This document shows positions 27,501 through 37,000 of a stretch of DNA of 64,000 nucleotides, one piece after another. The stretch is from Bacteroidota bacterium (GTDB lineage: Bacteria; Bacteroidota; Bacteroidia; Flavobacteriales; Weeksellaceae): positions 1 to 64,000 of the forward strand of contig JAFAFC010000034.1 in assembly GCA_023423715.1 (NCBI GenBank), given 5' to 3'. A program made the position numbers and the translations under genes. The first letter of the stretch is position 1. Every line of letters begins with the position of its first letter. A model generated the notes under the pieces. It worked only from the letters and a program-made list of their open reading frames with translations, made no database searches and was not told the origin of the DNA.

Positions 27501-29575
27501 TCATCTAGATAAAGGGCTTTTGCTAAATCATATGCTGAAATTTGCGATCTGGATTGCTTGGTTGCAAGAGTATGATCTGTCCACCCCAATGAGTTATCTG
27601 CTCTTTCCACTTTGATTAAAGAAAGACTTGCTCCTCCGTTTCCGCACGGACTTGGGCAAATAACATTGCTAAGCACCAAGTTAGAACAGAAATATTGGTC
27701 ATTACAGGTCGTACAATTTGTCGCAATATTGTCTAATCGTCTAAGTTTATACGGGATCTGCATTGCACCACTGGTCCCACAGGTATATACCAAATTAATC
27801 GTAAAATACCCCATATCTTTGGTGTTCGACGTTACGGTTAAAACGTTTCCAACTTGAGAAAAAGTTGCTCCTGCAACCGTTGATGTGCTTGGATACTTTC
27901 CATTATACCATTTTAAATCTGGAGTTGGTGCGACTGCAAAACCAGTTGGTAAAGTGATTTCGTAAATATAACGGGTGTTTGGACCATCAAAATAATTTAC
28001 AAGATTTCCGTAACCCACCGAAAACCTCGCATTGAAAGGAACTCCACCGAAAACATTCGCTGGTGCGTAAGATGTATTTGTTAATGATCTTGTTTGATTT
28101 ACGAATAAGGAACTCGAAGGTCCGGTTGGTAAAATTTTGTTACTTGTCACTACCGAAGTACGGTCGCACATGGTATTATACTGCGCATCTGCATAAATAC
28201 CGTATGTTAATAGACCATTCTCCTCCGCCTGACAAGCAGTAAAATAATTACAATTAATTTTTATTGTTAAAACAATACTCACCGTCTTACCACCACCCGC
28301 TAAATCATCAAAAAATCCATCTCCGTCTAAATCTGCCAAACCTACGCCATCTCCATCAATATCTGAATTAAACACATTATTTAAATCAATACTTGCAATA
28401 CCATTTGCATTACCATTTACAACAGTTACAGGAATACCATTAATTGTTGCACCGGTTATATTGTAATAACGCCAGTCAAAATTTCCTAGTGCAGCAAGGT
28501 TAGTACCTCCCAAGCGTAATTTTACGTTGTATGCACCTGCAGCTTTAGGATCTCCCGATCCGTTATTTGTAAAGCTAATAGGCACCGAGAAAGGAGTACA
28601 AGCATCAACATAATTTGGTAAAGTTTCGATTCTAAACGTATTAATATTCACAACACCTGTCGCCATAGAAACTGAACCCGTTCCTCTTTGGGTATCACAC
28701 CAATTGGCAGGCGCAGCGTCACAACCCCAACCTACCGCATAATTCGTCGTTGCATTACATTGTAATAACTTATATTTTTCTGTAAAAGTAATGGTTTGGC
28801 CATTACATAATTGCCCTGAAGGAAGCTGAGCAGAAGTTATGGTGTAATATTTTATATTTCCTACGGTTGAAGTTGGAGTTAAAGCAACTGGAGTTCCACC
28901 AACATTTACAGTAAGTGATGTTTGTTGAGTTCCTGTTCCGTAATCTATTGAAAAATAAAATGTTTTAGCACAGCCATTTCCTCCATTTGTTACCGAAAAC
29001 GTTCTCGTATATTCGGTATTTAGAACCGCATTATTTTGTGTCGTTGGTTGCGTGAAATTGAGAACTGGATATAAAACTGTATATGTTGCTGTTGCTTTTG
29101 TAGAAGCAGTACCACCAGAAATAGTTCCGGTAACAGAATCGCTAAAAGTTCCCGATGCAATTAAGTGTGTTCTAGAAGCACAAGTTGCATTTCTTGTAAT
29201 TTCAAACGTAATTTCTTCACCTGTGGCAAAGGCAGTTGGTTTTGTAATTTTAAAAACGGGTTTGTTAGGTGTCCCACCATTTTCTGCAATAGAAAGGTCG
29301 GCTACACCTCCAGTTTTTGTTAGTGAACCAGGAACGTATTCTACACCTGGTGCAAGTTGTATGGTAACGTCCCCACTTGTTTGAGTGGTAGAAGAAAGTG
29401 CTACACTCATCTTCACTGTAAGTTTTGATGAGGTGTTGCAAACCGTCATCGCCGTAGGCGGATCGGTAGGAAAACTAATCAAGTACGAACTCTGTGCGTA
29501 ATACAGAGAACAGAACATGATTGCGAAAAAAGCTAAAAACTTTTTAAAGTAGTCTAGCAAGTAGTTGTTTGTCAT
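24590..29575 (-). CDS. Cassette A giant exported surface protein (1661 aa)
   Basis: Signal peptide (about 1-27, ending YYAQ), then about 1500 residues of Thr/Asn/Gly-rich beta sandwich repeats resembling DUF11/Ig-like surface domains. These have many Cys residues, often paired (for example CTTNCL-type and CSTATG segments). An Asp-rich calcium-type loop lies near residues 405-425 (DIDGDGVGLADLDGDGFFDD). The last ~95 residues form the conserved island module: KHGITSLGRAG, TVLESKTKGFVVNR, EGMMIYNITQECLMI, AGWKCYKNPACPDQ. No type A or B type IX sorting domain is present. It probably forms a surface adhesin or fibre; export route and ligand are unknown. It is cotranscribed with the Lys-rich gene upstream and its partner downstream. 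Confidence 0.85.
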   Translation of the reverse strand: MTNNYLLDYFKKFLAFFAIMFCSLYYAQSSYLISFPTDPPTAMTVCNTSSKLTVKMSVALSSTTQTSGDVTIQLAPGVEYVPGSLTKTGGVADLSIAENGGTPNKPVFKITKPTAFATGEEITFEITRNATCASRTHLIASGTFSDSVTGTISGGTASTKATATYTVLYPVLNFTQPTTQNNAVLNTEYTRTFSVTNGGNGCAKTFYFSIDYGTGTQQTSLTVNVGGTPVALTPTSTVGNIKYYTITSAQLPSGQLCNGQTITFTEKYKLLQCNATTNYAVGWGCDAAPANWCDTQRGTGSVSMATGVVNINTFRIETLPNYVDACTPFSVPISFTNNGSGDPKAAGAYNVKLRLGGTNLAALGNFDWRYYNITGATINGIPVTVVNGNANGIASIDLNNVFNSDIDGDGVGLADLDGDGFFDDLAGGGKTVSIVLTIKINCNYFTACQAEENGLLTYGIYADAQYNTMCDRTSVVTSNKILPTGPSSSLFVNQTRSLTNTSYAPANVFGGVPFNARFSVGYGNLVNYFDGPNTRYIYEITLPTGFAVAPTPDLKWYNGKYPSTSTVAGATFSQVGNVLTVTSNTKDMGYFTINLVYTCGTSGAMQIPYKLRRLDNIATNCTTCNDQYFCSNLVLSNVICPSPCGNGGASLSLIKVERADNSLGWTDHTLATKQSRSQISAYDLAKALYLDDIEVSANGSQTATQNNLHLKFIINKLGGASDKLSAKNLVYTIKNSAGVITATGTLPASAASVVGTSSTQQVFDWNLTTILPGGTINAGDTFETKATYTVISNALPNFDQATGKSVYFYNLIGATETRCNELVPEMYLVGATFTDSHNAGTSLTATSCNSLNVGGSTNNYAYRFNASGNVYVSENRPGFKALSYEFTVPADYVLDKVQLTNTFPNTTGQTPATPTDITGSLVRSGNTYTYTFPAAEYGYNIPVTNTYNLIIGVFLKPSCSTPAAGRQINTKLTYVPYYYHYKNNGPLPANVIANKDLSIAYNEITRPKVTLADQSGVIQASKPTESGIVRVASTGTTTAPYVWMAIPTKAGVNILNVTDIATGTVLSPISYPGGVWFKLTDTGITSGAYKDYRVNFTYTTCTKTSFTIDGGWNCAGYPTSPNEYTCSLETTSLTFDPQPAAIQLQKIQEPTAPMNMCDTASFKYAVLSAGAGNAVNPKLNITIPSGLTIAPGTLQAEYPYNSGNWATVSTTTTGTTMVLDLTTLPSYPVATGLPGTSNDGGNLNNRQIGIRFDVKTDCNFQPGSQFDLAVFANSTCAAPASGNGVVTKSAPININGTQAEYLFSSTFVPNASFDNCASTVSFSVEQTLVASNPLGSSGQVQIEVPQGYQYSSITCTSTACPTYIGTVVDPNNNKTYATFSIPAGMTGGQKMNYTINFAITPTPPACGNYTIEIRTVDKKTGIVCSSTGVACPAITVVTGTTDYSYTIVKPSYSIPSLTGTINGSNFTGTIGVTNTSTMASSSANPIKVRFYCADSAGNQGAYLGTYTVTGTIAAGATVTQNFNITIGTICATSRIIAAIETPENCACSTATGIFNLSCFKPGMLVAGATNPTKHGITSLGRAGSNNGNWPQVRNSAWTVLESKTKGFVVNRLNDSQVSAIPAGDLKEGMMIYNITQECLMINVDGTAAGWKCYKNPACPDQ

Positions 29576-29656
29576 AAATTGTGTAATAGTTGATGGATAT
29601 TAAGGGATTAACTCCCTTCTTGTGAAAAGTGATGGCACGTTGATTTTAAAAATCAA

Positions 29657-30229
29657 CTACACAATGTCTGGCGGAGGTCTTGCTATGATATACTGACTGT
29701 AATCTTTTAAAGTGAAACCCTCTGAAAGTTCAGTTTTAAGAAATACAACCTCTTTATATGAATTAAATTGAAGATTAGACCTAAATTTTGCTTCTAAAGC
29801 TTTTCCTTTTTGAAATGAAAATGAATCCGTTTGCGTAATAAATATTCGTCTAACTCTATTATCTAATGAAAGTGTATTTTCACTTTTTAAAGGAAGTATG
29901 AGGAATTTTGGCTTTGGAAAAGAAGCCATTTTTCGGATTTTTTTCTCCTTAAAAACTCGAATTTTATCCTTAGATTTTTTTTCTGTAATAAACTCCTTTG
30001 CGCTTCCCGCGTGCTTATCCTTTTTTATTTTGATTGTTCGAACATTTCCTAAAATCTTCGCTTCACCAACGACATGAAAACTGTTATTGGTGATATAAAT
30101 TTCAACTGTAGATGACGAATTTTTTATTGAATCTTGAGACCAAACCGTAGATACTGATAGCCAAAAAACTATCAATGAAGAAAAGAACCTAAAGAAAACC
30201 GAATCTTCCAAAGAAAACCGTTTATGCAT
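29657..30229 (-). CDS. Cassette A small Lys-rich exported protein ending RPPP
   Basis: A 190-residue product from the second in-frame ATG. The first, at 30250, overlaps a TAGATTTG box (30248-30255) and is less likely. A signal-type hydrophobic segment (SSLIVFWLSVSTVWSQ) precedes a Lys/Arg-rich beta region (EIYITNNSFHVVGEAKI, IKIKKDKHAGSAKEF). The end is SQYIIARPPPDIV. It parallels the cassette C protein in order, in the EIY[IV] motif and in the R-PPP tail. The function is unknown. It opens the triplet, 81 bases before giant A. A chaperone or anchor role is only a guess. Confidence 0.7.
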   Translation of the reverse strand: MHKRFSLEDSVFFRFFSSLIVFWLSVSTVWSQDSIKNSSSTVEIYITNNSFHVVGEAKILGNVRTIKIKKDKHAGSAKEFITEKKSKDKIRVFKEKKIRKMASFPKPKFLILPLKSENTLSLDNRVRRIFITQTDSFSFQKGKALEAKFRSNLQFNSYKEVVFLKTELSEGFTLKDYSQYIIARPPPDIV

Positions 30230-30334
30230 GTGTAGGGTTTGGGACTGCAAATCTATTTAATACTCTTAATTAGTTACACTCGATTTTCGGACTTATCTTT
30301 ATCATAACTTTTACTTAAGTCTTGAAAATCAACC

Positions 30335-30388
30335 ACAAAAAAAACAGATACGCCTAAAAATCTGACGAAATTTAGGCTAAGTATCTGT
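30335..30388 (-). terminator. Hairpin terminator/attenuator upstream of cassette A
   Basis: A two-part stem (30344-30358 with 30371-30377 and 30381-30388, 3-base bulge) is followed on the minus strand by eight Ts. No annotated gene ends here. It could terminate a small RNA or attenuate the cassette A transcript. Confidence 0.65.
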
Positions 30389-30459
30389 ATTTCATCATTT
30401 GTGTTTATAAGCAATTGACGATCAAAAACTATATACCAATTCCTTATACTGCAAAGCTA
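30338..30459 (-). ncRNA. Candidate small RNA or leader RNA upstream of cassette A
   Basis: A TAGCTTTG box (30452-30459) on the minus strand would start an RNA near 30445, which would end at the hairpin at 30344-30388, giving about 105 bases. No good -33 box is seen. The alternative is a regulated leader of the cassette A operon. This 30251-30634 gap otherwise holds the 18-base element and the kinase promoter. Confidence 0.35.
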
Positions 30460-30505
30460 CGTGTAAGTTTAGGGATTTAAAATCCCATCAACGGGGGCAA
30501 TTTTC

Positions 30506-30523
30506 TACCCTAAAAAGGGGATA
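30506..30523 (-). promoter_or_regulatory. 18-base island element, copy 1
   Basis: TACCCTAAAAAGGGGATA (plus strand) differs by one base from the element at 45286-45303. It lies upstream of triplet A (minus) and upstream of the kinase gene (plus), in a divergent control region. CCC/GGG arms suggest a binding site for a dimeric regulator. Confidence 0.55.
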
Positions 30524-30549
30524 ACATGATGAGAATACCAATCCCTAAT

Positions 30550-30581
30550 ATTGCATTTCAAACTTTAATTATTTACATTTG
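30550..30581 (+). promoter_or_regulatory. Candidate promoter of histidine kinase/response regulator operon
   Basis: TACATTTG (30574-30581) is an exact -7 box. ATTG at 30550-30553, 20 bases upstream, is one base off the -33 consensus. The 18-base element lies about 50 bases further upstream. Confidence 0.5.
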
Positions 30582-30634
30582 TTAATCTGATGTGCCACAT
30601 CTTCAGACCATTTTGTTTCCTTAACTTGTAAAAC

Positions 30635-32596
30635 ATGCCATCAATGGGTTTCAGAAACTTCGGGTTCGCATTCTGCTATTCTATCATTAGGAAATTTTTA
30701 GTAGTATCTCTAGTCTCAATCCCAATCTCAAAATTTTTCGCTCAAGTCGATGATAAAAAATATTTAGACAGCGTTCATCAAGCAATAAATACAGAAAAAG
30801 ACGCGTACAAGAAAGCCCGTAAAATAATGCAGCTTTCTAATTTTTGGGCATATCGCGACACCGTAAAAGCTTTTAAACAATTAGATTTAGCAGATCCTTA
30901 CATTAAAAACAACAAAGCGTTACAAGGTTTAAAACTGATCTACAAAGCTGGAATTATCTACGATAACGACATCCCAAGAAGTCTTAAAATTTATAAACAG
31001 GCAGACGAAATCCTAAAAACCGCCAAGGGAAAACATGTTGCCGAAGACAGAGCCATTTTATGGCATAATTATGCGGCTTTGGAACAACTTCGGGGAAACG
31101 ATTATTTATTCCTGAAAATTATTATCGAAAAAAGTCTTCCACTAGCGAAAGAAGCCAAAAACGAAACCATTTTGGCGAGCTATTACACCGATGTTGGAAG
31201 TACGATGAATAACACGAAAGAGTATAAAAAATCGGAACAATATTTTCTAGAAGCTCTGAAAATTCTAGATAATCAAAAAACGGATGAATATAGTGCGAAA
31301 GTGTGGACTTTACTGAATATCGCCAATATGTACATCAATTCTAAGCAGCTGGAAAAAGCCGAAACTCGTTTAAATGAAGCTTGGAAAATCCTACAAACGA
31401 CTCCAAATTCAGAATATACTTCCTACTATTATTTGCAATTGGCGAATCTTCAAAATATCAAAGGAAAGCAAGATTTAGCAATTGAAAGCATTGATAAAGG
31501 TATTGATGTGTGCAAAAAACTGAAAGTGACGTATGATTTGGAGAGTCTTCAATTTGAAAAATACAAGCTTCTAAAAATTCAAAAAAGATACATCGAAGCC
31601 GAATTGATTCTTGAGGAATTGTTACATGCAAACTATCTTGAAAACCCCAACAACAAACTCAAATATTTGGATGAAATGGCTTGGTTGCAAAACGAATTGC
31701 AAAATTATAAAGAGGCCTATCGTTATCAAAATTTATATCAAAAGCTGAATGACAGCATCAACACCAATAAGAAGCAAAAAGACATTCAGGAGCTAGAAAC
31801 CAAATACGACACGGCTACCAAAGAAAATAAAATCCTGAATTTGGAAAGCAAATCGCGGTTGCAAAACACGATAATTTGGGCATCAGTACTGAGTTTATTG
31901 GGGATTTCTGGATTTTCATTTTACGCGATTAATCAAAGGAAAAAACGAAACGCTCAAAAAATTCAGATTATCCAGCAATCCAAAGAATTGGAAGTTGCTA
32001 ATGCGACTATTGACGGAGGTTTGGTGGAAAGGAAACGCATCGCACGAGACATGCATGACGGTTTGAGTGGCCGAATTACAGGCGTAAAAATGAATTTAGA
32101 ATCGTCGGAAGCTTTCAAAGAAAACACCAACGTTCAAAAAAGTGTGAGCGAACTCGATAAAGTTATCGTGGAACTTCGGCAAATCGTTAGAAACCTAATG
32201 CCGGAAACACTTTTGGCGCAAGGTTTAGAAAAATCGTTGCAGCACTTTTGTACGTCAATGACCTCCGAAAAAACATCCGTTTCCTTTTATGGAAGTAACC
32301 TCAACGAAATTACAGATCGTTTTCAACAGCTTAACATTTATAGAATCGTGCAAGAACTGGTTACTAACGCCATTCGTCATGGTGAAGCAACCGAAATATT
32401 AGCGCAAATAACGTACGACAAACCCGTTTTACTAATTGATGTAGAAGATAATGGCAAAGGGTTTGATCCCAAAATTGCACAACGAAATCTTGGACTGAAT
32501 AGCGTTGAAAATCGAGTAAAATCTTTAAACGGAAGCGTAAAATGGACTTCCACGCCTGGAAATGGTACTTTTGTAAACATAGAATGTCATTTATGA
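30635..32596 (+). CDS. TPR-containing sensor histidine kinase (NarL-system type)
   Basis: The 653-residue product has an N-terminal signal/membrane segment. About 300 residues of tetratricopeptide repeats follow (sensor, probably periplasmic), then a transmembrane helix (about 410-430, IIWASVLSLLGISGF). Next is a HisKA_3 dimerisation domain with phospho-acceptor His474 (IARDMHDGLSGR) and an HATPase domain (QELVTNAIRHGEA, DVEDNGKGFD, GNGTFVNI). It shares a 4-base ATGA overlap with the response regulator gene. It is the only long plus-strand gene in the island and probably controls the flanking surface cassettes. The signal is unknown. Confidence 0.92.
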   Translation: MPSMGFRNFGFAFCYSIIRKFLVVSLVSIPISKFFAQVDDKKYLDSVHQAINTEKDAYKKARKIMQLSNFWAYRDTVKAFKQLDLADPYIKNNKALQGLKLIYKAGIIYDNDIPRSLKIYKQADEILKTAKGKHVAEDRAILWHNYAALEQLRGNDYLFLKIIIEKSLPLAKEAKNETILASYYTDVGSTMNNTKEYKKSEQYFLEALKILDNQKTDEYSAKVWTLLNIANMYINSKQLEKAETRLNEAWKILQTTPNSEYTSYYYLQLANLQNIKGKQDLAIESIDKGIDVCKKLKVTYDLESLQFEKYKLLKIQKRYIEAELILEELLHANYLENPNNKLKYLDEMAWLQNELQNYKEAYRYQNLYQKLNDSINTNKKQKDIQELETKYDTATKENKILNLESKSRLQNTIIWASVLSLLGISGFSFYAINQRKKRNAQKIQIIQQSKELEVANATIDGGLVERKRIARDMHDGLSGRITGVKMNLESSEAFKENTNVQKSVSELDKVIVELRQIVRNLMPETLLAQGLEKSLQHFCTSMTSEKTSVSFYGSNLNEITDRFQQLNIYRIVQELVTNAIRHGEATEILAQITYDKPVLLIDVEDNGKGFDPKIAQRNLGLNSVENRVKSLNGSVKWTSTPGNGTFVNIECHL

Positions 32597-33222
32597 AGAA
32601 AATAAAAATTATCATTTGTGATGATCATCCTTTAATTATTGCAGGAATTTCTAATTTCTTGAAGGATAAAGAAGACATGGAAATGCTTGGTGAAGCAACT
32701 TCAAGTGAAGAATTGTTTTCATTATTAGAGAAAAATGCGGCCGATGTTGTGATTTTAGATATTAATTTAAAAGAAGAAAATGGTGTTGAAATTTGCGCTG
32801 AAGTCACCTCGAAATTTCCAAAAACCAAAGTGATCGGATTAAGCAATCTTGATGATCAAGAAACTATTGTAAAGATGCTGAACAACGGCGCTTCTGGATA
32901 TCTAGTCAAAAACGCACCCTTAACCGAAATTGAAACCGCGATACGCAGTATTTATAATGGAGATATGCATTTGGGACGTGAAGCACAATTGGCTTTAACG
33001 CAGTTTTCAAAAATTCATAGTCAAAATATTCCACCAACAACGATGCGCGAAAAAGATGTTTTGCGTTGGCTTGCGGAAGGCTTAACCTCAACAGAAATCG
33101 GCGAAAAACTCTTTATTAGTCCGCAAACTGTTGACAGTCACCGAAAAAATTTAATGAAGAAATTTGAGGTCAACAAAACTGTAAATCTGGTTGCATTGGC
33201 GAAGAAATATAATTTGATTTAA
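32593..33222 (+). CDS. LuxR/NarL-type response regulator
   Basis: A 209-residue product from the ATG that overlaps the kinase stop; the longer frame from 32542 lies within the kinase gene. The receiver domain has IICDDH acidic residues, phospho-acceptor Asp56 (VVILDINLKEENG) and the conserved Lys (YLVKNAP). The C-terminal LuxR helix-turn-helix reads REKDVLRWLAEGLTSTEIGE and SPQTVDSHRKNLMKK. It is the DNA-binding output of the kinase and a candidate binder of the 18-base element. Confidence 0.94.
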   Translation: MKKIKIIICDDHPLIIAGISNFLKDKEDMEMLGEATSSEELFSLLEKNAADVVILDINLKEENGVEICAEVTSKFPKTKVIGLSNLDDQETIVKMLNNGASGYLVKNAPLTEIETAIRSIYNGDMHLGREAQLALTQFSKIHSQNIPPTTMREKDVLRWLAEGLTSTEIGEKLFISPQTVDSHRKNLMKKFEVNKTVNLVALAKKYNLI

Positions 33223-33383
33223 ATATTATCATCGTTTCTGGTCTAAAATCAATCTATTTTTTTAACAAATAATATTAGTTCTCGATACAAAATCTTTCAG
33301 ATTTTTACTCGAACGGACGCTATGGTTAGTAGGGAAAAATAATTTTATCGATTTCTATCTTCAATAATAATTCATCTTGTACA

Positions 33384-33413
33384 TAAAAAAATCCACCTCT
33401 CACGAGGTGGATT
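33384..33413 (-). terminator. Terminator of cassette B
   Basis: A 10-bp stem (33390-33399 with 33404-33413) and TTTTTT on the minus strand. The right flank is also T-rich, so it may help end the response regulator transcript. Confidence 0.8.
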
Positions 33414-33433
33414 CATTATTTAAGAATTAAATT

Positions 33434-33994
33434 CTAAGGTTTCCAAAAGGACCAAACTTTACCGTTGAAAATAGCTAATCTTTTTGCATTGTTCTTATTC
33501 ACAAAAACCATCATTCCTGGAGCGGGACTTGGAATTTCATTAACGTCGGCTACGGTCGGTAAAACCATCGCTTTTGTATTGGATTCTAAAACCAGAACAC
33601 CATTTGCTGACGAAGTCGCTGCACCAATGATTGCTTTAGAGGTATTTTCTTCCGCCGTTGTTGGTTGGTTTGCCAACTGAGTAGCAACGTCTCCATTTTC
33701 TCCGTTGAGATCTTTCCAACCAGCAGTTCCTGCTGTTGTATTCGCGTTATAAAATTTAATTCTTGAGCCTCCAGAAGATGATGCATCAAGAAGAATTGTT
33801 CCTTCCACCAAGCCCGTTGCAGTTGTTGGAATCGTTCTTACATAGGGCAAAACCAACCCTTTTTTCTCTTTAGAAAACTCTAGCAGCACTGATGTTTTAT
33901 CAGTTGCAGTTCCTACGGCATCGCCAATAATGACTTGTCCAAAACTGAATGAATTAACTAACATGAGTGAATTTATGATGAATATTTTTTTCAT
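33434..33994 (-). CDS. Cassette B partner: exported FWKP protein
   Basis: The 186-residue product has a signal peptide (ending SFSFGQ). The mature start is QVIIGDAVGTATDKTSVLLEF. Two module-like halves follow: KGLVLPYV...EGTILLDASS and GVLVLESNTKAMVLPTV...PGMMVFVNKNNAKRLAIFNG, ending KVWSFWKP. It is close in sequence to the cassette D partner (shared IIGDA-GTAT, KAIIGA, IPSP-PGM) and differs from the A/C partners (ILPWV, SPHL, NPEPG). It begins 25 bases after giant B. Confidence 0.8.
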   Translation of the reverse strand: MKKIFIINSLMLVNSFSFGQVIIGDAVGTATDKTSVLLEFSKEKKGLVLPYVRTIPTTATGLVEGTILLDASSSGGSRIKFYNANTTAGTAGWKDLNGENGDVATQLANQPTTAEENTSKAIIGAATSSANGVLVLESNTKAMVLPTVADVNEIPSPAPGMMVFVNKNNAKRLAIFNGKVWSFWKP

Positions 33995-34019
33995 GACATT
34001 TCAAATTAATTGATAAAAA

Positions 34020-37000
34020 TTAAGGACACGTTTGTGTGTTAAAGCATTTCCATGCTCCATCAGAATAAATTTTTAAACATTTATCTGTGGTATCATACAC
34101 CATCATTCCTTCTTGTGGATTGGTAATTGTTTTAACAGTTTCAAGATCATTTTTAGAAATTCTTGTTGGAACAAAACCTTTCGTATTCGATTCTAAAACG
34201 GTATGCGCCGAAGGACGATTTACAGGCCATTGATTGGCATTTCCACCTGCTCTTTTTAACATTGTTATTCCATGTTTTGTTTTATTTGGTGTACCGAAGT
34301 TGGTAACTGGATTATTACATACACAATTTCCAATATTTACTACAAGTTTTGTTTCACTCATACAACCTGTATTACTTGTGAAACGATAAATAATTTCGGC
34401 TGTTCCTGTTTTTCCGTACACTGCTGTTGCAAGTCCGGTTGTTGGATTAATTGTTATTAAATTCGTGTTATCGGTACTCCAAACACCTGTTCCAGAAGAT
34501 CCTGGATTTGCAATGGTAAATTGGTATTGATCGGGGTTTGAACTTTTACTACTACACATGATCGTAAAGCCAGCCGGAGCTTGTATTGGTGGTAACGGCG
34601 GCGGAGCTGGTGCAAAGGAAATATCATCAATTGCTAAATCATTTCCATTTCCTCCTACTGAATTATTTCGTAAATAAATTTCTGCAGTAGCTGCTGTTGC
34701 CGTAAACTGAGCAGAATATCTTTTCCATTGAGTGGCAGAAATATCACCTGTATTAATTGGAGTAGCCATCTCTTGACCTGTTGCAGGATCAAAAATACCC
34801 ATCGTTACATTTGGTCGAATATTAAATTTATCACCGACATCTGCTACCCAAAACGCTAATTCATATACAACGCCTGGAACCAAACCAGTAACAGTTTGTC
34901 GGAAAAAATCGTCTTTCGAATAAGATGCATTAAAAATCGCAAAATATCCATTTACAGGATTCCCACTTGCATCCACAGAGTGATCTCTTAAATTTGTAGT
35001 TGGAGGTCCACCCCACCATCCTGAATTATTTTTAGTGATAATGTAATATCCATCTGCTGCATTGTTATCATAACGATAGTGGTAAGATGTAAAACCATTA
35101 ATTGCAGGACCATTGGTTGGGCTGGATGCATTCCCTCCGAAGGTAACAACATAATTTGTAGTACAAACATTAGGTACATTAACTTGATTTTTAAGTGCAT
35201 TGGTATATACTACATTTACCACTTCACCTGTTGCTACATTAATTGTAGATTCACTATTTGCAAGAGTATAACTCGAATTATTGGTTGGATCATAGATATT
35301 AATGTAATTATTGTTCCATGCAGCATTATCAATTTCAGAGAGTTTATAAGTACCTGCCGGAACTGGAATCATAATAGAATTTCCAATAAAATTCGTCCGT
35401 ACACGCTCGTCATCTAACCAAACAGCTTCTTCACCTGCAGGAACTGGAGCAGTTGCTTTTGTATAAATACTATGTTCTATTAATGTGCTATTATTCTTAT
35501 TAATTCCCCACGCTTGATCTCCAGAACCACCAGTTAAACCGTACAATCGTCTTGTCATTTTACTAGTAACCCAATTTCCTGTTGGACTTCTCCAGTAAAT
35601 AGCTTCAGAATAGGTTGAAAAGACAGTTCCGTCGTTACTAACGGCAATATCTCGGCTATTATCTGAAACCGCATTTCCTCCACTTGGCGTATTGTAAAGA
35701 ATAGTTGGTGTTGCCGTTGCAGGGTTAGAACTAGGTACTTTCCATATATTTCCGCTTCCACTAGTTCTAATAAAATAAATATCTTCTGTAGAAGGAAGAA
35801 CATCAATTCGATAGGCTTTTAACGGATTTGCACCACTTAAATCTGGAACAACATTTGTGAAAACTTGCCAAGTATCATTGGTACCATTTCCAGAATATTT
35901 GTAAATCTTACCATCATCGCCAACCGCTGCTAGAACTTTTCCTGTTCCACCAGAAGCGACATCAAGGATTTTGACACCTAAATGATTGGCAGGATCCCAA
36001 ATTTTTGTAGAACCAGAATCATATAAGTAAACTGCACCTAAATCATCAGAATAAATAGCAGTTCCCGACCCGATGCCATCCACCGATCTTGCGTTGGTTA
36101 CCGTTGTAGCAATCCAATTAGGAGCAGCAACAGGTCTTGTATAAAGAGTTCCGGTAACAACATGAACATCCTGAGAATTATTGTTTGGTTGAATTACTGC
36201 CCACAACTGACCTTCACCGGAACCATGGCTATTACCAAGATCAAAAGCATTTCCTACAGAATCTGGTTTATCATTAAGTTTAAAATTAAGAAAACTGCTT
36301 CCAGAAGTCCCAGCCAAAGTATAATCGAAATCAACTGACGCAACCTCACTAACTGCTTTTTTATGAACATAAATGTAACCCATATCTTCAACCGCAGAAA
36401 CTGATAATGTGAAACCATCTGTAGAAGTTACTGCTGTATCTGAACTAGCCCAATTATCTGAACTAGAATCTTTATCTCCACGAAGATACATTTTAAATGT
36501 TATCGTAGTAATTCCTGAACCATTTACTTGAACTGAACCTGATGCTGCCCCATTAGTACCATTCATTGTGGTAGCATTATTATTAATTTGGTTATTAGTT
36601 ACAGTCATTACATCATTTCCAGATAATTTCGAGAGTGATGCAGACCTAACATTAGTACTCAATAAATCAAATTCTGTTGAAAAATTGAGATTATTTAATG
36701 CATTTCCTCCCAAACCAGCTAAGTGAACAATAGGATTATTAACTGGTCTATTAAATGTTATTTCAAGATCACCAATGTAGGTTCTATTTAATGTAGGTAT
36801 TTTATTTTGTCTTAAAGGAGCTGTATAATTATTAATTACAAAAGCTTGATTATTTGCAATATCAATGCCCGTTCCAGCTGCAGCACCGTTAGATGTATAC
36901 ATTGATTTACTTGGAGTTCCTAAATACCCTAAATTGTTTAAAACAGTCCCACCTGATCCTGCAATTACATTAGATTTCGTTCTTCCCTGACTACTCCAGT

